64,000 nucleotides of DNA from assembly GCA_023228885.1 (NCBI GenBank), contig JALOAJ010000010.1:9042-73041 (forward strand). Reading direction: 5' to 3'. Source of the DNA: Bacillota bacterium. GTDB taxonomy: Bacteria > Bacillota > Clostridia > Monoglobales > Firm-18. The notes under the pieces are model-generated. The model was not told the DNA's origin. It saw nothing but the letters and a program-made list of their open reading frames with translations, and made no database searches. A program made the position numbers and the translations under genes. Below, piece by piece: positions 45,449 to 55,700 of the stretch (position 1 is its first letter; each line of letters opens with the position of its first letter).

Positions 45449-48196
45449 ATGACTGTAAGGCGAATTGTGGCTAAAATTATCATAGCGGCCCTAATTATGC
45501 AGCAATGCTTAATGATTACGATTGGGGCAGAAGACGCTTACTATAAAAACGCTTCAGGCATTTTGGCATCGCTGGGAATAACGGATGAATTGGGCGAGGA
45601 AGGTCAGGCGGCGGAGGATACCGTTTTAAGGGGAGATTTTACCGTAGCGGTTATAAGGTTTTTAGGTCTTTATGAAGCTGCGGAGGCAGCACCGTTCGCC
45701 ACGGATTTTTATGATGTGACAATCAGCCACCCTGCAAGCGGCAGCATTAACATCGCGTTGCAGTTGGGCATTATTTCCCATAATGAGCGGCACATGTTTT
45801 TCCCGGACGATATGCTCACCTTTGAACAAGCCGTAAAAATGGTGGTGTCGGCGCTTAGATATGACGCTCCCGCGCAGTCAAGAGGAGGATTTCCTCATGG
45901 CTATGTATTTATTGCATCGCAACTGGGGCTGCTCAAAGGAATAGGAGAAGCGTCCGGCGCCGAAATAAGCAGGCGAGATGCCGTTATTTTGCTTTACAAT
46001 GCGCTGGGCATTGATGCGGCGGTTACCAAATACGATAAAGCAGGCGAGGCGCTGCAGTTTGACACGGGTATGTCCAACCTTGCGGCAAACCAAAGTTCTC
46101 AAATCTCAAGGGGTATGATTACCGCCACTAAAAGCGTTTCATTAAAGGGCAATGCGGGGTTAGCAGATGATGAGGTTGCAATCGACATTAAGTCGGGTTC
46201 GGGAATTATAAACGAAAATTTTAAAATCGGAATGACGAATGCGCCGGAATTGCTGGGCAGGAATGTCAGATTTCTATATAAAGAAACGCGTGATGGCGAA
46301 AAAACCATTTTATATATTTCGGAAGATGAAAACGCAACGGAAACCATAACGATAGAAAACGATAAAATCAGCGGCGTAACCGGCGTGCAAACGGCAAACG
46401 CAACGGTAACCTATATCGATGAGCAGGTGGATATGCAACATAAGTTGCAGATTAGCGAGAAGGCCGTCTATATTTACAACGGGGGCGTAATATCGGAAGT
46501 TCAAGACAGCGATTTGATACCTGAAATAGGATACATAACCCTTATCGAGAATACAGGCGATAATAAATATGACATTGTGTTTATTACGGATTTCACAATT
46601 GGCGTTGTATCGGCAGTTGCCGTTGACCAACCTGTGATTTTCACCAAAGGCGCAAATACATATGATTTGGGAATGTTTGGGTCGGGCTCGGAATGGACGG
46701 TAATGAAAGAAGACAGCAAAATTTCTTATGCAGACCTCCGCGAATGGGATGCAATCGCAGTGGCAAGAAGCAGGGATAAAAAGGTGACATATATTCAAGC
46801 TTGCGAAACTGTAATAAGCGGTGTTGTTTCGGAAATATCCGATGAAGGCTATGGAATTGACGGGCAATTTTACAAGGTAAGGGATACTGCGAATTTGAGT
46901 AGTATAAAAATAGGCGCAAGCGGCGATTTTCTTTTGGACTGTTTCGGCGGCATAGCGTGGGTTAAATTAGCGGAGGAGGAGCAGGACGAATATGTTTACC
47001 TCATCAAAGCAACTAAAACAAAGGGTATGTCAAACATATATAGATTTATGCTTTTGGATGAAAGCTCGGAAGTAAAGGTTTTAGAGGTTGACCCTAAGGT
47101 AATAATAAACGACGAGAAGTTGAAGGGAGATTTGCTTGCTGCGCTCCAACTCACGAATGCGGATGGAACAAAGGTGTATTTTAACCCCGGGGGCACGGAT
47201 GAAAAAACAACTCAGCTTGGCGCCGGAGTTACGCAGGAGGAAGCGGAGGCAGGTGTGGCGGCGGGGGTTTATCAAAGAAGGGTAGACCAATTGCTAAAGG
47301 TTCGTATTTCAGAGGATAATATAATAAAAAACATTGAAAAGGCAGAGCCGGTTCCATATTCATCAAATTTTTCAAAAGATTTTGACGGAAACAGCACATC
47401 CAACGGCGCCGGACGGGTGGGAAGATTTAAAATTACCGAGAACACGCTTATTTATCAGGTTCCCGCCTTCGTTGCCAATTTGAGCAATTTAAAGTATTAT
47501 CAAAAGGTTAACAGGGGCGCCTTTACCAAGGACAATCAATTTGGCATACAGATATACGATTCAAGCGATTTAAATGTTGCAAGGGTAGCAATCTTAAAAA
47601 CAACAAAGGGCGGGAGCTCGGGTAATGTCAACATTCAAGCGCGGTCTGCCTTTGTTGAAAGGATAACCGAAATGGTTAACGAAGAAGGGCAAGTAGTATG
47701 GGCTGCCAAAATGTTTTGGAGGGGGGAGGAAGTTTTAAAGCAAGCAGTATTTAGTGATGATGACGATTTAATTTCCATTCCGCAAACCCCGATTTGTATT
47801 AAGGATGTTGCATTTAGAGATTTAAAATACGGAGATATTATACAATTTAATTTAAACGCCGATGGCTACATTGATGCTTTTAAGGTTGTGTTTAGGGCGT
47901 CGGACAATATGCCTTATTTCGACAAGATGGAAATGGGCGCGGCTCACGACCCCAGAAATAACATAGTGAACGGCGAAATAATAATTCGCGACGGCAAAAC
48001 AATTGCGTTTGCCACATCAAGCGAGCAACCCATTCGAAGGGTTGTGAATATTGCCAATGATACCGGGGTGTTGGAGTATTCGCCCGAAAGGAACAAATAT
48101 ATCGTTAGCGACGAAAGCTATTTGCAAAAGGGGAAAAAGGTGGTTTTGCATATTTATATGGAAAAACTCAACGATGTTCTTATTTTGCCCGATTGA
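45449..48196 (+). CDS. SLH-domain surface protein, paralog of the protein at 1853-4603
   Basis: The 915-residue exported protein has a short signal peptide (RRIVAKIIIAALIMQQCLM), two to three degenerate N-terminal SLH repeats to about residue 190 (VLRGDFTVAVIRFL, MFFPDDMLTFEQAVKMVV), and a long beta-rich remainder with no domain I recognise. Length, SLH placement and scattered motifs match the left-arm protein; shared features include a GYPxGY or GFPHGY turn in the third repeat and a GIV-type repeat around residue 450. Both precede a heparinase II/III-like gene (here 26 nt away), a conserved pairing. The ATG follows AAGGAG. Structural support for, or localisation of, the lyase is an inference. 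Confidence 0.82.
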   Translation: MTVRRIVAKIIIAALIMQQCLMITIGAEDAYYKNASGILASLGITDELGEEGQAAEDTVLRGDFTVAVIRFLGLYEAAEAAPFATDFYDVTISHPASGSINIALQLGIISHNERHMFFPDDMLTFEQAVKMVVSALRYDAPAQSRGGFPHGYVFIASQLGLLKGIGEASGAEISRRDAVILLYNALGIDAAVTKYDKAGEALQFDTGMSNLAANQSSQISRGMITATKSVSLKGNAGLADDEVAIDIKSGSGIINENFKIGMTNAPELLGRNVRFLYKETRDGEKTILYISEDENATETITIENDKISGVTGVQTANATVTYIDEQVDMQHKLQISEKAVYIYNGGVISEVQDSDLIPEIGYITLIENTGDNKYDIVFITDFTIGVVSAVAVDQPVIFTKGANTYDLGMFGSGSEWTVMKEDSKISYADLREWDAIAVARSRDKKVTYIQACETVISGVVSEISDEGYGIDGQFYKVRDTANLSSIKIGASGDFLLDCFGGIAWVKLAEEEQDEYVYLIKATKTKGMSNIYRFMLLDESSEVKVLEVDPKVIINDEKLKGDLLAALQLTNADGTKVYFNPGGTDEKTTQLGAGVTQEEAEAGVAAGVYQRRVDQLLKVRISEDNIIKNIEKAEPVPYSSNFSKDFDGNSTSNGAGRVGRFKITENTLIYQVPAFVANLSNLKYYQKVNRGAFTKDNQFGIQIYDSSDLNVARVAILKTTKGGSSGNVNIQARSAFVERITEMVNEEGQVVWAAKMFWRGEEVLKQAVFSDDDDLISIPQTPICIKDVAFRDLKYGDIIQFNLNADGYIDAFKVVFRASDNMPYFDKMEMGAAHDPRNNIVNGEIIIRDGKTIAFATSSEQPIRRVVNIANDTGVLEYSPERNKYIVSDESYLQKGKKVVLHIYMEKLNDVLILPD

Positions 48197-48222
48197 CCAA
48201 GTTTTGTTTAGGAGGGAAAAAA

Positions 48223-51200
48223 GTGAAAAAATTTTTATCGCAGCTTATTGCCATTGTCTTTTTGTTGCAAATATTTAATCCCGCGGCGGTTGCCGTGCGG
48301 GCGGCAGAACAAGACTATGTTAAAAAATTACTCTATTTTAACGACTATCAAAAGTATAAGGCAGGTCAGAAAATTTTTACGAACGGCAACTACAACATTG
48401 AGGCGGAGGTTGACCCGACAGACGAGAAAAATATGACCGCACGCCAACTGTTTAGCGACAAAGCCACAAGCGGGTTTGTGGATTCGGTTGCGCTTGATAT
48501 TCAAGAAACCTCAAGCGGAACGCTAATTATGGAAATGGATGTAATGATTAATTCCGTTAAGGGTTCGGGCGTCAGCCAGATTATGTACATGAGGTGCAAC
48601 AATAATAATGTGCTCACCTTGTGGACAATATCGCCCGGCGGCATCGGTCAAGTTTCACCCGAGTTTAACCAATGGTACAAGATGGTCAAAATTTTAAATT
48701 TGGATGAATCCACGGTAGATACCCTTGTTTTGGACAACAACGGAAAAATTTTATTCGAGGCGAAGGGTGCGGGAATGCCAAAAAATATTGATACTTCGAT
48801 AGGGTTTAAAAATTTCTATCTTAGATACATGGGTTCCCCAGGCGGTGAAAATAAAATTTATGTCGATAACCTAAAGGTGTATAAAGCGGATAAGGAAATG
48901 TTTTTGCTGGAAACGGAGAAAAACAGCAAGTCCGCAGCATTAAACGAAAGATATTATTCGGAGCCCCTGCAAAAGAAACTGTTAAATGCGGTTGTTATTT
49001 ATGTGGGGCAGCCGTGGTCGTATGTAAACAATGTGCTTAAGCTTATAGACGAGGAAAACCCATCTGTTACGCCGCAAATTGTCGATGGCAGAACGCTTGT
49101 GCCTGTGCGCTTTATTGCTGAAAGCAGCGGCGCGAAGGTTGGATGGAACTCTGAAACATCGCAGGTTACCGTATCGGGCGGCGGTGTAGACATCAAGCTG
49201 ACTCTTGGTCAGAAAGAGATGCTTGTAAACGGCAAGTCGGTTAAACTGGATGTTGCCGCCCAAACAATCCAAGACAGAACCATGCTCCCGCTGCGCAGCG
49301 TGATTGAAGCTTTGAACAAGCAACTGTTTTGGGATGACCGTGGTATAATTGTAGTAAGCGGAATAAAAAATATGTTCGATTCGCAAAAGGATGGCGCATT
49401 TCTTGACGAGCTGTGGAAGGTGCGCTTTGGCATGAATTTGTCTGTTGACAAAACGGAAATCAAAGACGGGGGTTATGCCGATGATTATGAGCAACGCATA
49501 GCGGCGTTTAAAAACAGAAACTCGGCTGAGGAGACCAAAATTCTTGCGGATGAGTTTTTTGCCATGATTGATTTGGAGTTGCCCGTTTTGGCAGATGTAA
49601 AAGAAAAATATAATTTGGGAGACCATTCCGGAGCGCTTGAAGCTTATCATGCGTTTTTTATGGATTGGGTAAAAACCCTTCCGAAAGAATATGACCTGCC
49701 CTTTGAAAAGGGCAGCCCAAACAACCAGGCGGCAGATTTTTTAATGAACAACACCTTTTTAAGGGGAAATCAGGCGCTGTTTTTGGGCGAGCCCGGCGGA
49801 ATAAATTGGGAGCATAACAAAAAGCAATCGTCTTTTTCATCGGAATATTTTAATTCCTCAAACCCCATGTATCAACTGTATCAGTTTAACGGGCTGTTCG
49901 ACAGGTACATGAACACGGGTAACGCAAGCCTTATAATGAAGTGGAGTGAATATATAGACGATTGGTGCATTAACGAAAGGGGTTACAGGGAACTCAACCC
50001 CGCAGAAGTAGGAGATAATATGCGCGGTACGGGGGTTGTTGCCGACCAGATATTCCAAATAAAGACCGCCGTTAACAAATATCCGGCTACCGAGCATGCG
50101 TTGCCTGCAAACACGCTGGCAAGGTTTTTGGCGAAAATGGTGATTGAATACCCGCCCGTATGGATTACATATATGCGTTCGAACCCTCAAAACTGGTCAA
50201 CACAGCTGGCATCGGATACTGAGGTAACGGGGCTGATACTAAAGCAGATTGGTTTTAAATGCGCGCAGTATCTTATCGATGCGGGCAGATTGAGGGTTGA
50301 AAGCCTGTCAACGGTTCACGGCTTGAAGGACGGAACCGACCATGAGCAAAACCTGCATTATGATATGGAGCATTTGGTACATTCAATAGGCGAAACATAT
50401 ACGATTTACGATACTGTTTTAAAAGGATATATGCCTGATTGGTGGATGAACATACAAAAGGACAACATGATGAGAAGGGGAAATTTTCTTTTGCATATGC
50501 TCACCGTGGAAGGGCGTTACCCATCAGGCTGCAGAATTGATTTGCGGCAGTTTAAAGGCGATGTTGTAAAACTCTTGCAACAGCGTGTGCCCGAACTGCT
50601 TGAAAAACCTGAAAATGAAGCTTTGCTGGCAGCGATACCCAACGGTGAGGCGGAGCCGCCGTTTAAATCGGAATGGTTCCCGTATGGCGGTTTTTATAAC
50701 CTGCGTGAGGGCTGGAAAAAGGATAGCCAGTATGCGTTTATGTTCGGTTCACCCCACCCTGCCAATTATGATTTTAGAGTTTCAAAGGGGAACAATGTTT
50801 TGGCTCTCAGCGCTTTCGGGCGTGATATGCTGGTTCATGGCGAGGTGGGGAATTATGACACCGTTCAATCACCTGTTCTTGTTGATGGGCAGGAGCAAAA
50901 TTATAATGCCGGTATCGGCACATGGGGTCATCGACATTTTATGACGACAGGATGGGATAACCCCGCCGACCTTCGCTGGCACACCTCTGAAAACTACGAC
51001 TTTGCGGAATCGGTATACAGCGGGAAGTTTGGCAAGCAAAATGCGGAAGCGGCCTCAGAATCAAATTTGGTGAAGGAAATAGACCCGGAACAATACAACA
51101 GCGTTTATGGTGATGCCATAGTGGATATAAGTTTTGAGGCGCAGCAAAAGGAAGCGTTAAATGTGCTAAACAGCGTTGTGCATACAAGGCAGGTGGGCTT

Positions 51201-52674
51201 TGCCAGGGGGGCGGGGCTTTGGATTGTTACCGACAGAATGGCAAGCAATGATGAACACACCTACACTCAAAAGTGGAAGTTGCCGGTAACGCCGGGCGGT
51301 CCTCGAAGGCAGGGCGGATATAAGCTGTTCGACCCGGACGATATTGTGGTTGACAAGGAAGCCTCGGCGGTGAGAACCCAACAAAAATCAGAGGCGAATA
51401 TCTCAATTTACAGTTTTTGCACATCGCCTGTGACCATAGAGTCAAGAACGCAAAATATTCCCGAAAGCAACAGCTATAAGATATCCAATTTCCAAAATGT
51501 GCTCGCCACCTTTTCGGGCGACGGCGAGCAAATACTTGTAAGCGCCATCTATCCCAGACAAACGCTGGGTGATGAGCTTAAAAGCATAGAACCTCTAAGC
51601 GCGGGCCCCGGAACCGCAGGTTTTAAGGCGGGGCTTAAAAACGGTTCTCATATAAGCTATATAGCCGGCAGCAGCGCAGGCACAAGTATGAGCATAGAGG
51701 GCATCTCGGCAGAATGCGAAAGCCTGACCGTTACAAAAAATGCAGCAGGAAAGCTGTCCGGTGTTGTTATGGGTTGTAAAAGATTTTCATTTAACGGGCA
51801 GGCTATTAATAGTGAAGCTGATTTTGAGTTTAACTTTGAGTCCGGCATCAACATTGTTCCGATATACAGACCCATTGCTGAGGTGGAAATATCCCCCGGC
51901 GTGTCTGCCTTTGATTCGGAGCTTCAAATAGAGCTTAGCACGCCCACCGAAGGCACAACAATACGCTATACCGTTGACGGAAGCGAACCGACGGTTAAAT
52001 CACCGGTATATAATAGGCCGTTTGCAATAAGGGAAACAACTCTTGTAAAAGCAAAAGCATATCGAAAGGGCGTCAAGGACGAGGTGCTAACCCAATCGGG
52101 CACGCTGGCAACGCCTGTTTCAAGGGCGATATATATTAAAACGCCGATAAAAGAGGCAACTGACGCCATTGTTGAGGATGGGCTTGATTTTGATTATTAC
52201 GAGGGGAATTGGAAGGAGTTTATGGTTAATTTAGACAGCTTCAAGCCTTTGTTTTCCGGAAAAACAGAAAGCCTTTTTGATACTTCTCCACGAAGAACGG
52301 ATGACACATACGCCTTTAGATACAAAGGTTATTTGGACATACCGCAAGACGGCGCATATAATTTTTACGCACCGGACGAATGGCTAAAACCCAATGTTAT
52401 GGAAGGGTATGAGATTATACTGAAAATTGATGGGGAAACATGGCGCCCCACCGTTGACTGGCACAACTTTGGCGCATGGTCTGTGCCCTTGGCTCAGGGA
52501 CTTCATAAATTTGAGGTTGTATTTATCGATTTTAGATGCGGGTTTCCCCAAAAATACAACAAGCCTAATTTGACGGAATTTATTTTCTCGGGTACGCCGA
52601 AAATAGAGTTTTCAGGACCGGATATTGAGCGACAAAGCTTGCCGAACGGCATTTTAAAGAGAAACGCGGAATAA
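48223..52674 (+). CDS. Multidomain heparinase II/III-like protein with copper-amine-oxidase-N, CHB and PA14-like modules
   Basis: About 1483 residues from GTG 48223 (AGGAGGG site 7 nt upstream). Order: signal peptide; LamG-like domain (30-230); copper-amine-oxidase N-terminal-like 'stalk' repeats (267-381; DGRTLVPVRFIAESSGAKVG, DRTMLPLRSVIEALNKQLFW); alpha/alpha-toroid (440-816) with EQNLHYD (His712, Tyr713), the kind of Asn/His/Tyr cluster used by heparinase- and alginate-type lyases; beta-sandwich (816-1216) with GNYDTVQSPVLVDGQEQNYN; a chitobiase C-terminal-like module (1220-1296; IRYTVDGSEP); and a PA14-like C-terminal domain (1313-1473). It probably cleaves a uronic-acid polymer by elimination on the cell surface. 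It lacks SLH repeats, so anchoring may need the adjacent SLH protein. Assignment is by fold features; the precise PL family is open. Confidence 0.8.
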   Translation: MKKFLSQLIAIVFLLQIFNPAAVAVRAAEQDYVKKLLYFNDYQKYKAGQKIFTNGNYNIEAEVDPTDEKNMTARQLFSDKATSGFVDSVALDIQETSSGTLIMEMDVMINSVKGSGVSQIMYMRCNNNNVLTLWTISPGGIGQVSPEFNQWYKMVKILNLDESTVDTLVLDNNGKILFEAKGAGMPKNIDTSIGFKNFYLRYMGSPGGENKIYVDNLKVYKADKEMFLLETEKNSKSAALNERYYSEPLQKKLLNAVVIYVGQPWSYVNNVLKLIDEENPSVTPQIVDGRTLVPVRFIAESSGAKVGWNSETSQVTVSGGGVDIKLTLGQKEMLVNGKSVKLDVAAQTIQDRTMLPLRSVIEALNKQLFWDDRGIIVVSGIKNMFDSQKDGAFLDELWKVRFGMNLSVDKTEIKDGGYADDYEQRIAAFKNRNSAEETKILADEFFAMIDLELPVLADVKEKYNLGDHSGALEAYHAFFMDWVKTLPKEYDLPFEKGSPNNQAADFLMNNTFLRGNQALFLGEPGGINWEHNKKQSSFSSEYFNSSNPMYQLYQFNGLFDRYMNTGNASLIMKWSEYIDDWCINERGYRELNPAEVGDNMRGTGVVADQIFQIKTAVNKYPATEHALPANTLARFLAKMVIEYPPVWITYMRSNPQNWSTQLASDTEVTGLILKQIGFKCAQYLIDAGRLRVESLSTVHGLKDGTDHEQNLHYDMEHLVHSIGETYTIYDTVLKGYMPDWWMNIQKDNMMRRGNFLLHMLTVEGRYPSGCRIDLRQFKGDVVKLLQQRVPELLEKPENEALLAAIPNGEAEPPFKSEWFPYGGFYNLREGWKKDSQYAFMFGSPHPANYDFRVSKGNNVLALSAFGRDMLVHGEVGNYDTVQSPVLVDGQEQNYNAGIGTWGHRHFMTTGWDNPADLRWHTSENYDFAESVYSGKFGKQNAEAASESNLVKEIDPEQYNSVYGDAIVDISFEAQQKEALNVLNSVVHTRQVGFARGAGLWIVTDRMASNDEHTYTQKWKLPVTPGGPRRQGGYKLFDPDDIVVDKEASAVRTQQKSEANISIYSFCTSPVTIESRTQNIPESNSYKISNFQNVLATFSGDGEQILVSAIYPRQTLGDELKSIEPLSAGPGTAGFKAGLKNGSHISYIAGSSAGTSMSIEGISAECESLTVTKNAAGKLSGVVMGCKRFSFNGQAINSEADFEFNFESGINIVPIYRPIAEVEISPGVSAFDSELQIELSTPTEGTTIRYTVDGSEPTVKSPVYNRPFAIRETTLVKAKAYRKGVKDEVLTQSGTLATPVSRAIYIKTPIKEATDAIVEDGLDFDYYEGNWKEFMVNLDSFKPLFSGKTESLFDTSPRRTDDTYAFRYKGYLDIPQDGAYNFYAPDEWLKPNVMEGYEIILKIDGETWRPTVDWHNFGAWSVPLAQGLHKFEVVFIDFRCGFPQKYNKPNLTEFIFSGTPKIEFSGPDIERQSLPNGILKRNAE

Positions 52675-52725
52675 CCGCTTTATGCCGCCGCAATACCTTT
52701 GGGTTCATATGCGGCGGCAAAGCGG
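52675..52725 (+). terminator. Very strong stem-loop between the two heparinase-like genes
   Basis: CCGCTTT (52675-52681) with AAAGCGG (52719-52725) and GCCGCCGCA (52684-52692) with TGCGGCGGC (52710-52718) make 16 base pairs with one small bulge and a 17-nt loop. The stem begins immediately after the TAA stop. No U-tract follows, so partial termination or mRNA protection is more likely than full termination. Confidence 0.55.
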
Positions 52726-52757
52726 ATAAAATAATGATTTTGCGATTGGAGGGGCTT

Positions 52758-55700
52758 ATGAAAAACAAGGCTATTTCGCTAATTATGGCGCTCATTTTCG
52801 TGTCGGCGGTTATACCGACGGGCACTTATGCTATCGGTGATACGGTTTTAGCAGATTATGAAAACAAAAGCATTGGCGATATTTTATATCGGGTAAGCAA
52901 TTATAACGTTACCGTAGCGGCAGACCCGGAAGAGCCCTTGAACAAGGTGTCAATGCAGGTTTTCAGTCAAAATACCCCTTCCGGCTATATGCCTGATATC
53001 AACTTTTCCCCCGCTGCAACGGGGGAAATTCTTATTACCGAGCGTGTGCGTTTTGAAGGCACAGTTTTCAATATGCAATATTTGATGAACGCGCGCACAA
53101 AAGCAAATAACGCTCTTGTCAATCTTTGGACGGTAAACAACACCGCTGATGGCGGCATTAAAAACAATGTGTGGTACACTCTTGAGCTTAGTGTGGTTGT
53201 GGAAAGCGGGAGGTATGAGTTTAGAGTAATAGATAAAAAACAAAACTTGGTTGTAAAGAGCAACTCCGGAACATTCGGCGGTGCAGGCGCGGATTTTTCG
53301 CAGGGGCTGTCGCACATGTCTGTAAGGTATATCGGTTCCGTACCGTCGGGCGGCAGTGGCAGGATATATCGTGACGATTTGGCGCTTTTGCGCAAAGGTC
53401 TTTACCATATTGCCGACGATGCCCTTTGTCAAGCTGAAGTTTCAAGAAACCGGGCGGAAGTCTTTAAAGCGGAGGAGCTTATTAAAGCTGTGAATGCGGA
53501 TGAAAGGGCAGGGCTTACCGAAAGATTGAACCTGCTCAAGGCGCAAATGCAAAGCTTTTTAATGCGGGAAGATTATTCCGATTTTGAACTTGGCGAACTT
53601 ATATATGAAGGCGATGGCGTTGCGGCGATTGCAAGCAAAAGAGAAGATTTTGCGCCCTCACCCGCCGCCGAAACTGTTTTTAGCGGCGGTGTTGAACGGC
53701 AGCTTACAATACCCTTGCCGGTATCGGATATAATCGGGTTTCAATTTATGCTGTCAAACCCTACCGAAATGCTGTCGCTAAGACTGGAGACGGCGCGCAA
53801 CGATGAAATTGGAGAGGTTGTCACAGAAATTTGCAAGGGAAGCGGCGTTTCAATGGAAAAACCCGGCGCCGTTTACATCCCCGAAAACAAAAAATGGCTA
53901 TCCGCGCGGATATATCGAGAGGATAGCAGCTTAAATATCCGCATATATGATAAAGAAAAAAAGAAAACTGTATTTGCAAAAAGCGTTGAACTTTTTGATT
54001 GGGAAGGTATCGCCTCTTTTAATTTGGTTTTGTCCGGGAAGGGCGGCGGCAATATAGTGTCGTCCGTATGGTTGGACAATCTTTCAGCTACCGCTTTTTG
54101 CGACACGGAATTGGCAGAGCTTTTTTTGGAGGAATATGAAAATAGGCATGCTTTTTCATTTTACAACGCTGAACAAAGCATAAATACCCTTGCAAACGGC
54201 ACATTAAAGGAGCATTTTCTTGACCGGCTGAGTGTTGCCAAAGGAGAAACGCTTATAAGCAGGGCAGAAAAAAGTTTATCTGCCGAGGCTATTTTAGCGG
54301 CATGGGAATATATGCCAAACATAAGTTACGAGATTGATAAAACTGTTTACATAAATAAAATCAATGCGGCGGAGGAGCTTTTGCAAGCCCCCTGTCTGCT
54401 TGCGTTTGAAAACTGGCAGCAGCTAAACGACGGCGATGATATTCCTGCCAAACGCTCGGCGGTAGGGCTAAAAGCCGCTGCCGAGCATGAGGATAATATC
54501 GTGCTGCACTCATATTCGGGGGAAAACGCTGAAATAGAGTTTCCGTTTAGAACCACAGAATATCATATGGTCGTTGAATTTCGTTATAAGGCGGAGGCGG
54601 GCGCAACCATTGAATTGGAGGCACGGTCACAAGGTGCGGGCTACCGTTTGCTAAGCTGCGGTCATAGCGCTGTAAGCACACCTGCATCTCCTGCTTCGGG
54701 CAGCATTTCCGTTGATGCAAACCAATGGGTAAGAATTATTTTGGCTGTGGAAACAAACGGGGCGTATTCAATCTTTGCCAATGACGGAACCCCTAAAAAA
54801 ATCAATAAAATACAAATGCCTGGGCTTCCGATGACTTTTGATTCTATACAGCTTACCTTCAAGGGAGAAACCGGAATGGACGATTTAACCGTTCTTGAGG
54901 TTTCAAGGTTTACCGCTCCTTCAACAAATACGGAGCAGTCGACAAGCGTTGCGGAAAGAAATTCGGATAATTCGCTCACCGCGCTGTGCAATAGCTTTTT
55001 CGAGCATATTGATTTTGATCGCCCCGAGTTTGAATATGTAAGATATTTATATTCAAACGGTGAAAAGGAAGATGCGTTGAGGGAATATTACACCTTTTTT
55101 ACCGAAAAGCTTCTTGAATTGGATAATTTGGATTGGAGCGATTTTATTTTTAATGCCGCCTCTCCCATGGCAAAAGCGCTTGCCGTCAACCTTTATTTTG
55201 GGGTGGCGGGCAGTAAAATGGACGGTGCGGTGAACTCCGCTTATATTGGCAAGCCGGGTGAGGTTGCTTGGACATCGTATGGCGGCGCCGCGTATGAATA
55301 TATGAGGCACTTTGTTCAGTTTACGCGTATGTTAAACACATACGAAGGGGAATACGGTATGGGCGAACGATTTGGTGAGTATGCGTCCGATTGGTCGATG
55401 AACCAAAACCTGCTTTTTGACCGTCTGCCGGCAGACATTCCGGACGAAGGGCGCGGTCATCCGGATTTATTGTACTACTTTAAGCTGATGAGAACTAACT
55501 TGAAATCAGGCGGCGCTTTTTCGGATGTTCCTCCTTTTGATGCCATAAGGGTTTTAAACACGATGGTGGATGAATATATGCCTCGCGCTGCGATTTATTT
55601 TGATTCCAACCCGCAAAACTGGACAAACGGGGGCTATGAGGCAATAGCGCTTACCGGTATGATACTTAAAAGGTTGGGCTTTACATGCGGTGATTACTTG

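Noticed and set aside
46310..46867. A 185-codon minus-strand frame inside the SLH gene at 45449.
   Set aside because: It is fully contained in a well-supported gene, Cys/His/Tyr-rich as shadow frames often are, and has no promoter or family features.
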